Shown here: in pieces, positions 8,731-15,209 of the stretch
How positions within the stretch are numbered: the first letter of the stretch is position 1
Layout: the number at the start of each line of letters is the position of its first letter
Assembly: GCA_003313425.1 (NCBI GenBank)
Contig: NHZP01000185.1
Coordinates: 1-15,209 of the forward strand
Source: Pseudopyrenochaeta lycopersici
Taxonomy: Eukaryota > Ascomycota > Dothideomycetes > Pleosporales > Pseudopyrenochaetaceae
DNA length: 15,209 bases
Direction: 5' to 3'
Notes under the pieces: model-generated
Seen by the model: only the letters and a program-made list of their open reading frames with translations
What the model was told of the DNA's origin: nothing
Databases searched by the model: none
Position numbers and translations under genes: made by a program

Positions 8731-10397
8731 ATTGCGGTGGTCTACACATCTACCAAGGACCACCGCAGAACACACAACTTCCTCGGCAGAATTTGCTGCC
8801 ACCAATAGACCAGCCAAGCCTAAGAGACAATGGACTATGGAGTTCCGCGAATTACCGCACAATGAGATCCAAAGACCACAGCATCGCGACCCTCGCCCAA
8901 TGGAACCATTTCAAAAAAAAAGTACACCAGTTCCTGGACTACACGCTCCAATGAGCAGTATGAGTGAACGTGGCAGCGTCGAGCAAGTTGGCGCTATAGA
9001 GCCAACGCGGGCTAGCGTCCAAGTGGAACTGAAGAAGAGCAAGAGGCGATTTGTGAACCGGACTAGGACTGGCTGTATAACTTGCCGAGGGCGTAAAAAG
9101 AAGTGTGACGAAGCGAAGCCTGAATGCAACAACTGCAAACGTAGTGGTTTTGTTTGCAAAGGCCATGCAAACAAGGTGCCATGGCCAGAGAATAGGCTCA
9201 CAAAGCCTCTACCTTCATTGCAAGCCCAAAAACGAATGCCCTCTGACACTCTTCAGCTCTATAGCAGATTTCAGGGCTCTGACCTCGCACATATACTCAA
9301 CTGCGAGCCTAGACACGGTAGCAGCCAGAGTACTCGTCAAGAATCCCATGCGTCCATCGGAAGGGTAGGCGGTTGCGACCGACCTATTGCTGTGGAAGAA
9401 CAGAAGCTTCAACCACCCGCGTCGAGCTGGGAAGCTGACCGGAGTGATCCATCCCCCGTTTTGTTTCCGCCAGAGCAGCCACTGCCGTCTGCATGTTATC
9501 CTCAGCCTCTTCCTGCGCCTGCCCTTGTTCATGACAGAGACGCATCCCATGATAACCGCCAAGTAACGCACTCTATCCAGGGTTCACGTGCACTGGGTTA
9601 CAACTCTCGCATATACCACCATGCTTCGCAGAGCGTGAGCCACATCAACACTAGTCCTCCTGCGGTAGCGGTTGGTGCCCACCAACGGACGAAACAGCCG
9701 CCTCAGCATCTATCATTGGCTACCCCAACTGCTGCGTCGCGAGGTCCGCCAGCATCCCGTTCTGCGCCAGCGCCAAGTCTCCAGAAGACCGAGAAGCAGA
9801 AGATGTTGGACGGTAAGCCTTTCGTGCGCTACAACATCCAGTTGGTTTATGAGCGAATGAAATGTGCTAGTGCAGTATACCGTTTCAACAATACTGGCAA
9901 TGCTATAGTTGGGGTTGCGCAGGGCACACACGAGCGCTGCTTCAAAGAGATTGTCGAGGCAAGGTGGGCTCAGCCTCGTCACGGAGAAAGCCCGGTCGGC
10001 GGTTATCTCGGTGATGGTGCACATGTTGCTACGCCTTTTCACTGTGACTATGGCTACAACGTCTCTATTAGTGACAATGTTATCATTGGACCTGACTGCC
10101 AACTGCTAGATTCAGCCAGGATTACCATCGGTAGGAACACTGAGATTGGCGCGTGTCACCATGACGACACTGGAAACACCAACAGATACAAAAGCTTTGA
10201 AAGGGAGCTACGGCACCGAAGTCGCTAAGGAGATCCGCATTGGTGAGAACGTCTATATTGGTAACAGCTGCATCGTTGGAGCCGGAGTGCGAATTGGTAA
10301 CGGTGCCATCGTTCGTTCTGGGTCTGTTGTTATGCATAACATATCGCCAGACTACATCGCCCACGGCAATCCAGCTAACATGCACAAGGCCAGTTAG
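8660..10397 (+). pseudogene. Zn2Cys6 zinc-cluster / maltose O-acetyltransferase-like fusion, frameshifted
   Basis: Numbering is from ATG 8660; ATG 8951 (residue 98, MSSMSERGS) is an alternative start. A GAL4-type binuclear zinc cluster occupies residues 139-166 with exact C-x2-C-x6-C-x6-C-x2-C-x6-C spacing, preceded by a basic stretch (KKSKRRFVNRTRTG). A long Pro/Gln/Ser-rich linker follows. Next is a Mac-type acetyltransferase N-domain (KMLDGKPFVRYNIQLVYERM, about residue 382 on) and the start of a left-handed beta-helix (CDYGYNVSISDNVIIG, ITIGRNTEIG). The frame is lost at 10150-10155 and runs to a stop at 10226-10228. The neighbouring frame supplies the rest of the helix (VAKEIRIGENVYIG, VGAGVRIG, YIAHGNPANM) to TAG 10395-10397. 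The shift equals a two-base loss or one-base gain. Fungal proteins with this domain pair are known to me; their in vivo role is unclear. Where bacterial enzymes carry the catalytic His (TATHPLD-type), this copy has TTLETPTD, so activity is doubtful even apart from the frameshift. Confidence 0.8.
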
Positions 10398-10452
10398 GGG
10401 CCCTATTACTGTCATGCATAGGCTAGAATAGAGAGCTGACACTCTTGGAAGG

Positions 10453-10820
10453 TGGACAACCTTGTTAATGTAGGCCTCTTGGCTTAGGTAAAGTATTCTG
10501 TTCTGACGGTCTCGTTGGATGGACATCCCGAGGTAATAGCTGCAGGGTCCAAGGTCCGTCATCTGGAAACGATTTCGAAGGGCTCTTTTTATCCTTTTTA
10601 TCTCTGCAATGCTTGGACCGACGATCAATAGGTCATCCACGTATACCGCAATGTACATATTGCTTCGCACAAAGATACCGAGGTCGGCATTAATTAGCTC
10701 AAAGCCGACGCCACACAGGAAGTTGGTTAAGGTTTGATACCAGATGCGAGGCGCTTGCCTTAAGCCGTAGAGCGCCTTCCGAAGCTTGCAGACCCTCGGC
10801 GTACCATCCGCCCTGTTCAC
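10453..10820 (-). mobile_element. Ty1/Copia reverse transcriptase fragment
   Basis: This is the classic Copia RVT_2 sequence: VCKLRKALYGLRQAPRIWYQ, then IAVYVDDLLIVG with the catalytic YVDD at 10632-10643, MTDLGPCSYYLGM and LSQEAYINKVV. It covers the palm region only. Homology stops abruptly near 10453, and before about 10820 no upstream RT, integrase or gag is found. RNase H and LTRs are also missing. The fragment has no internal stop or frameshift, unlike its neighbours. It begins about 55 bases downstream of the stop of the acetyltransferase frame, in the opposite orientation. The open frame continues antisense through that gene to 10122, but that extension is not Copia sequence. Confidence 0.9.
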
Positions 10821-11339
10821 GCTCAGGGTTCGGTGTTAATGGCGGGAACGTGCGCTGTGTGCATGCGGCGTCAGGGTTCTCGTCGTGTAGCCAGATTCTC
10901 CATTTCCATTACCGGTTTATGATGTGAAAAAAGATTAAACCTCCTGGTCTCCTGAACATCTCAGAGCAGATGAAGGCAATTCTGGAAAAGGGAAGTTGTT
11001 AAATTCAGTCCTGACTTCATTGTGTGTTAGGGATAGCCCTAATTGGTCACATGGGTCTAATTGCAGAAAGGTTTCTTTGCAAATAACCTTAAGTTACTTA
11101 AGTTGATGGACATTTTCTTCCCATGATTGGTACAACAAGTTAAATGACTTAGCTGGGTGGTGAGCAAAAATACCTACAAAATTGCTCTATATAATGTGCA
11201 TCCCTTTCTAACGGAACAACCGCCGTAACGGACAAATAGGGAGGGATGTTAAGCAAAATCTGAGAAATTAATACAAAAACATGCAATGTATGGATTAATG
11301 TTGATCCTTTTTGGATCGTACCTCCTTCGATAATTTGGT
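10821..11339. other. AT-richer spacer, possible LTR-element edge
   Basis: No gene is seen. A purine stretch followed by TGTTAAG at 11237-11253 (AATAGGGAGGGATGTTAAG) resembles a polypurine tract next to an LTR start. There is no partner LTR in the window and the orientation is opposite to the Copia fragment. A plus-strand segment near 10960 (NISEQMKAILEKG) is too short to use. Confidence 0.35.
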
Positions 11340-12157
11340 CTACTCGACATCTTTTTTCGCACCTCGAAATCGAAATAGCGCGATTCCGCCACCACCAGTA
11401 ATCCCTTTCAACGCTCCCATGTCTTCAGTTAAACCTCCCTGACTATAAAACCCCTGTTCTTCTCACTGCACAGCACACTTGCACTCGTCAGTTCTTGATC
11501 TGCTTTTTCAATACCCCAGCCCACCAACATCTTCCCAATGCCTTTCCCTTGAAAGTCAGGGTGCACGCCACAAACATACAAATCCCAGCATTCTGCGTGC
11601 TCGCCAGTCCAGTAACTGGCCGCATTGGCTAAGGCAACACTCAAAATCGATGCTCGAGCCGGGTCCGCGCACGATTGGGAAAGAGTTTGAGACTAACTTT
11701 GTGATATATGGAGATTGATGGCGCGATTAAATTCCCTAGTCGTGGATCAACATACAGCTCATGCACTTTCATCTTCGAATCGGAGTATTAACTCACGTGG
11801 ATCAATCCAAGCCAGCTCCATCTTCTTCCCGCCGCCTCCTATCCTTCTCCAATCAGCTGCACCGACGATCCTCGTTTTGCCATTGTCTTCTACTGTTACA
11901 ACGATGAATTGATGTCTCCAGTCCCAGAATCGTGCTCGAACTCCACGCAGCAAGTGCCAATACAGGTCTTCTGGGTATTCTTTCCGACGTGGATGCATAA
12001 GCTCTCCAATGACTTCGTCGTTGAAGAATGCGTGATACCAACATCGCGCGATAAGAGGGATGTCAGCGAGAGTTGCCTTCCGGAGTTTGGGTGGCGAGGA
12101 GGCCGCGGGAGGCATGGTGTTATGAGTTCCATTCCATTGCAAGATAGAAGCAAACAT
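11340..12157 (-). pseudogene. GNAT-family N-acetyltransferase, two exons, two frameshifts
   Basis: Exon 1 (12157-11797; MPPAASS start at 12115 also possible) carries KLRKATLADIPLIARCWYHA, the typical fungal GNAT opening, and ends at WIDP(R). A 61-nt intron is removed and exon 2 gives RNLIAPSISIYHKVSLKLFP, preserving the WxDPRN motif. At 11665-11670 the frame changes to DPARASILSVALANAASYW, then CWDLYVCGVHPDFQGKGIGK. That last segment is motif A (QGKGIG), which binds the acetyl-CoA pyrophosphate. At 11447-11450 (four T on the coding strand) the frame changes again to GFYSQGGLTEDMGALKG and ends with TAG at 11340-11342. Both changes are one-base losses. The intact length would be about 250 residues, normal for this family of uncharacterised fungal acetyltransferases. 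The substrate cannot be deduced. Confidence 0.85.
11736..11796 (-). other. Intron of the GNAT gene
   Basis: GTGAGT...GACTAG on the minus strand, 61 nt, phase 1 (C|GG makes the Arg codon). Removing it joins WIDP-R-NLIAP, the family's conserved WxDPRN motif, which is strong support for these exact splice sites. Confidence 0.75.
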
Positions 12158-12349
12158 TGATTTCTAGGAGTCTGCAATATAGCCTGCTTCAGCTACAGAT
12201 GGCATACCCCTCTACTGGAGATCCGAGTTCGTCCTTCCCGCACTTCCCCGCACTGCCCCACGTAATGAATGCGGGGTAACATCTCGATGCGGTGGCTTGG
12301 CCAAGCCACCATTTGAGGTAACGGAAGTAACCCAACGCGCGACCTGCCG
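12158..12349. other. Spacer between the GNAT gene and the transposon remnant
   Basis: It holds the GNAT promoter side and a GC-rich segment with repeated CCCGCAC / GCGGGG words (12238-12276) and a perfect palindrome (12291-12310). The right part may belong to the transposon's 3' end. No gene. Confidence 0.4.
12291..12310. repeat. Perfect 20-bp palindrome
   Basis: GGTGGCTTGGCCAAGCCACC is exactly self-complementary with no spacer. It lies at the 3' side of the Fot1/pogo remnant, so it could be part of a transposon terminus or a recombination scar. No matching second copy was seen elsewhere in the window. Confidence 0.9.
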
Positions 12350-12965
12350 CGACCTGTAGTACGCCTCCAGTTGCTATATATTGTCGCTGCGTGTCCTTCT
12401 AACGTCTTCTACGGGTGTGGGGGGCACGAAGTTTACTGTTTTCTTCAGCTAAAATCGTAGCTGAGCTCATCGCAAGCTAACCTTTAACAAGCTGCGCGAG
12501 AGCCTTGCTTGAAGGGCTCTGTGATGGACGTTGAAGGAGCTTACGTACGAGGCGAGCCTGTTAATTAAGCTGCGTTATCGTACGAGGCGTTTCAGCCGTC
12601 CAGGCAGGCTCAAACGTAGTTGACTGCTGCGGTAGAGACGGCGTACGGACAATAGTAAGCGTTTCAAGGACGCGTTTAGGACTAAACGGGACAAGGCCTG
12701 TTCTCTAGAAGCCTCTAAGGACGTTTAAAATAGAGAAAACAGCTAGCCGTATACGTAGATATATATAGAGAAACTCGTTCTCATCGACGTAGTAGACGCC
12801 CCGGCGAGCAAGCTCGGTCACTTCTTGTCCGTACGCTGTCTTAAGCAGCGAGAAGCACCTAATATCTAACGGCTAAAGCTTATGTGACGTGTAGGCAGGC
12901 ATATAGAGACTAATTATGTTCCTCTCTTTGCAGTACTTATTGAACTTAGGCGTTGCGTTGCCGTA
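12350..12965 (-). mobile_element. Fot1/pogo (DDE_1) transposase C-terminal fragment with RIP-like stops
   Basis: One minus-strand frame gives YGNATPKFNKYCKERNIISL and MPAYTSHKL(stop)PLD, then FSLLKTAYGQEV, TGLVPFSPKRVLETL and SQSPSSKALAQLVKG, up to a basic tail. This is the order of the Fot1/pogo transposase C-terminus (HGSHxTPxFxxYC, PPHSSHLLQPLD, GLVPFDPxxVL, QSPSS). Five in-frame stops lie at 12399, 12477, 12561, 12705 and 12873 (low coordinate of each). All are TAG or TAA, and at the clearest one (KL-stop-PLD) the family has Gln. That fits CpA-to-TpA change of CAG/CAA codons, the RIP signature. The N-terminal two thirds, including the first catalytic Asp residues, are missing beyond 12965, and the DGHGSH motif is degraded. 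The element is dead. Confidence 0.85.
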
Positions 12966-13272
12966 GATTACTCCACTCTCTCCTTTGTCAGGCATCGAGG
13001 ACAGTCGGAAGAGCTGCGAAACTAAGAGGTCCGTGGCACCACACAAACGACTATTACAGCGCCTACTCTCGTGCAGAAGCTTCTAGCCTACATTCAAGCG
13101 GACATAATCAGCCACGACACTGTTCGACTGATACACTGCAAACTTCGGGACTCTTTTACGCTGTTGGCTCTATCTTCGGAGGAAGCATCAAAGAGCGATG
13201 CCCTACTACGACTGGCGCATGGAATTCTCGCAGAGAAGGAGTAAGATATATGTACTTCTGTTTGAGTACAAC
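12966..13272. other. Unassigned stretch beside the transposase
   Basis: A plus frame open from 13026 to 13244 (72 codons) reads like an alpha-helical protein: TTITAPTLVQKLLAYIQADI, then VRLIHCKLRDSFTLLALSS. It has no ATG near its start and no family I recognise. A longer overlapping plus frame (12953-13327) looks random. This could be an exon or gene relic. Confidence 0.3.
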
Positions 13273-13876
13273 TCAGGTGAGACAGCGACTGACGCTAGAG
13301 ATACGCAAAAGAAGCAGAAGATTGTAGTAGATGAGAAATAAAGTCGTTGGTTCTGCTCTTCCTTGCACGACCATATTTCGTTTGCACTCTTTGTCGTACG
13401 ATCTTAGCCCGTCTAAAACTCCTTGAAGTCTCCTAATAAGCTTTGTTTGGAGTCTCCTAGCATTATAGCCACTTTCTAGTGCCGTATGTGTATATTCTCC
13501 CCTTTGTTTTACTCCGTCCTTCATTAATTTCAGGCCATTTTGTCTACAGATCTGTGATAGTCTTAAGCAATAATGCGTTTGCTCTGGGGTCGCTGAGGTT
13601 TTCAATAGTGATTTCAATAGCTGTGCAGAAGTCCTCGAAGTACTGGCACGGTATCAATAGGGATGGTGGAAATTCTCTCAGGAAAAGGCGGGAGGTACGA
13701 ATCATCTCTTGATGGATATAGCTCTGTCCCTTGCTACTGTGAAGAAAGTTTATATTTGACCTCCGGATCCATGTATGCGGGAATGCTAATTCTAGACGAG
13801 CGTTTGTGGAAGTAGATGTGAAGCGGATTCTCGAATGCATACGCGTCGACTGTAAGCGTGCATTATAGATCGTCAT
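13273..13876 (-). pseudogene. Possible broken gene, unidentified
   Basis: Two overlapping minus frames look protein-like in sequence. The first, 13876-13544, gives LELAFPHTWIRRSNINFL, then FEDFCTAIEITIENLSD, and stops at TAG 13544-13546. The second, open from 13617 to 13273, gives GLKLMKDGVKQRGEYTHTAL, then LIRRLQGVLDGLRSYDKECK. A switch by one base (gain) or two bases (loss) between them would make about 200 residues. The first frame also stays protein-like beyond its stop (KWPEINEGRSKTKGRIYTYG), with further TAG/TAA stops at 13463, 13457, 13433 and 13295. That number is no more than chance predicts, so it does not prove RIP. No domain, signal peptide or membrane segment is seen. It could be entirely non-coding. 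Confidence 0.25.
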
Positions 13877-13942
13877 ATGAACGCGTGTTTAGGCTCGTGC
13901 CTCGGAGCGGGCGATTTTTGACCAATTGATATCATAGTTGAG

Positions 13943-14242
13943 CTATTCTATGCTCTGACCGCCGAGACGTACCAGTGGCTTTTGCATGATGCATTGCTCA
14001 AGGATGCCAGAGAACCTTCTCCACTCGTCTTCTCCTTTCCTGGCCGCCTCGAGTGCTTCGAGTGGGCTCGGCAAGCCTACCTTATTCTCGCCAACCCCTG
14101 CTCGACAATACTCCGCTGGGGGTTTTCGGAACGTACCAATTTCTACGCCAACTAGTATTGCGCCATTACGCGCACAGTGTCTCGATATCTCAACAGGCTG
14201 GCCCTCAGGCCTCACGTTCGTACACTCGCGAACTCACGCCAT
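13943..14242 (-). CDS. Possible small protein gene, unidentified
   Basis: From ATG 14242 the frame reads MA, TGA, then VRECTNVRPEGQPVEISRHC, continuing open to TAG at 13943-13945. It includes a charged helical part (SPLEALEAARKGEDEWRRFS) and GILEQCIMQKPLVRLGG. The TGA at codon 3 means a start would have to come from elsewhere, or the gene is dead. No family is recognised. Codon composition is less random than nearby frames, but the complementary Ser/Pro-rich plus frame is also open here, so coding strand is uncertain. Confidence 0.25.
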
Positions 14243-14269
14243 GGCCTAGTGCTATCCCCAACGTCTACC

Positions 14270-14842
14270 ATGGGCATTAATCCTGTTAACCTTGTTTCAC
14301 CCACGAACCCATTGTATCAAACTGCAATCAAACTGCGGAAGAATCTCGTACACATGGTTCATCTTGCCAACGCTACGCTTTCAGGGCTCCAAGAATATTC
14401 GGATCCTGGCCTAGCTTCAGCGGCGATAAAACGGAAGGCCTTTGACTCACCAACTCAGGAGGGTTTAGCAAAGAAGCAGTCTGGCCTGACGATCGAATTA
14501 AGATGCTAAGGAATGAAATTGGGCGAACCCGTGAACCGCTTGCCGGACGAAGTAGAATTTCCTGTTGAATTCGATACTAAATGTCATCTTCACTTCCCTG
14601 CGACCATTGGCTTCATGTGTGAGCGTCGAGTCGATACTCTTGCTATCAACAAGGCTTAAGCATCATGGACTGCCGCTGCTCCTTTGTTTTCTATCCATGC
14701 GTGAGTTAAGATGCGATTACCGCAGCGGCCAGTCAAGAAAAGTAATGATCGACAGGCAAACAGTTCTCCCCATGTCCGCGGCAAAGACACAAAGCATTCA
14801 AAGGGCAAAATAAAGAGACGGCGGGCTGACAATGATAGCTAG
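14270..14842 (+). pseudogene. Possible decayed gene with basic C-terminus, unidentified
   Basis: ATG 14270 opens MGINPVNLVSPTNPLYQTAI, then LRKNLVHMVHLANATLSGLQ, and stops with TAA at 14507-14509. The same frame resumes with MKLGEPVNRLPDEVEFPVEF, stops with TAA at 14657-14659 and TGA at 14702-14704, and ends with a strongly basic tail (HSKGKIKRRRADNDS) at TAG 14840-14842. All three internal stops could come from CAA or CGA by C-to-T change. No domain is recognised; the tail resembles a nuclear localisation signal. An alternative for 14490-14560 is the neighbouring frame (DRIKMLRNEIGRTRE). The case rests on frame continuity and composition only. Confidence 0.25.
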
Positions 14843-15209
14843 GCATTAAGGGGTCAAGCGGTTCTCGTAGGAATATCCTGGCCCGTGTCGAGACCTGATC
14901 GGTTGATGGACAAGAATAAAATAAAATACACGAACATTGGGGAAGTACGTTTCTTGGGGTTACGTTCACCTCGAAGTGGCGTTGGGAGGCTGCATAATTT
15001 TTGACTAGCCCTGCTTCAGCTTACTGGGGTTGTGTTGTTATGCTTCTACATGTTTTTCATCAATTTTATGCAGAGCATAGCCCACTCACCGCAATCTACC
15101 TCCTCAAGTACAAGCCGTCTTCCCCAGCTCACCCCTGTAGGACTACAAATACCTCACCATCAACGAATTGCTAGCGTTATCCAATATTAAATTCCTAGAT
15201 TTGACTTCG
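14843..15209. other. No gene seen at the right edge
   Basis: Frames are short on both strands. A pyrimidine-rich segment around 15088-15150 could be the promoter of a gene beyond the window. Nothing else is visible. Confidence 0.45.

Noticed and set aside
8911..9571. Long minus-strand frames opposite the zinc cluster
   Set aside because: They lie antisense to the confirmed Zn2Cys6 coding frame and show no domain.
10122..10452. Extension of the Copia reading frame to 10122
   Set aside because: The frame stays open, but the sequence is the antisense of the acetyltransferase gene and no longer resembles Copia.
13225..13546. RIP claim for the stops in the 13273-13876 candidate
   Set aside because: Four to five stops in about 110 codons is what random sequence gives, so the pattern is not evidence on its own.
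1..15209. CRISPR array, prokaryotic operon or secondary-metabolite core enzyme
   Set aside because: No spaced repeats, no operon-like spacing, and no PKS, NRPS or terpene-synthase motif; the window is clearly fungal.

Overview
The window looks like chromosomal DNA of a filamentous ascomycete, probably a Dothideomycete (Pleosporales-like). The evidence is short GT-AG introns of about 50-60 nt with CTGAC/CTAAC-type branch sites, a Zn2Cys6 zinc cluster, a 2EXR-type 'LPAEIR..IYEYLLG' protein, a fungal GNAT gene with the WxDPRN motif, and Tad-type LINE, Copia and Fot1/pogo transposon pieces, the last with stop codons of the kind left by RIP (repeat-induced point mutation). The species assignment is inference.

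Layout from left to right: an unidentified broken gene (182-665, -); a LINE endonuclease fragment (1521-1847, -); a 2EXR-type gene with a likely TATA box, a likely first intron and a one-base frameshift (2656-3360, +); a possible small Cys-motif gene (3690-4056, +); two tandem copies of an unrecognised domain, both frameshifted, the second with a coiled-coil tail (4285-5839, -); a long stretch with no recognisable gene (5840-7115); a decayed chromodomain gene (7116-7950, +) that may run into a long disordered frame (7996-8730, +); a Zn2Cys6 zinc cluster joined to a maltose-O-acetyltransferase-like left-handed beta-helix enzyme (8660-10397, +), frameshifted inside the helix; a Copia reverse-transcriptase fragment (10453-10820, -); a two-exon GNAT acetyltransferase (11340-12157, -) with two one-base frameshifts; a RIP-marked Fot1/pogo transposase C-terminus (12350-12965, -); and a right-hand end with three weak, unrecognised candidates (13273-14842).

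No gene recognised by family is intact. The lesions in coding frames are mostly one- or two-base indels plus a few stops, while the Fot1 piece carries stops only where the family has Gln. Either this is a decaying accessory or repeat-flanked region, or part of the pattern is indel error in an unpolished assembly; read support would decide. There is no evidence for an operon-like system or a functional biosynthetic cluster. The most novel-looking item is the tandem duplicated domain at 4285-5839. The neighbouring chromodomain and zinc-cluster/acetyltransferase frames come second.
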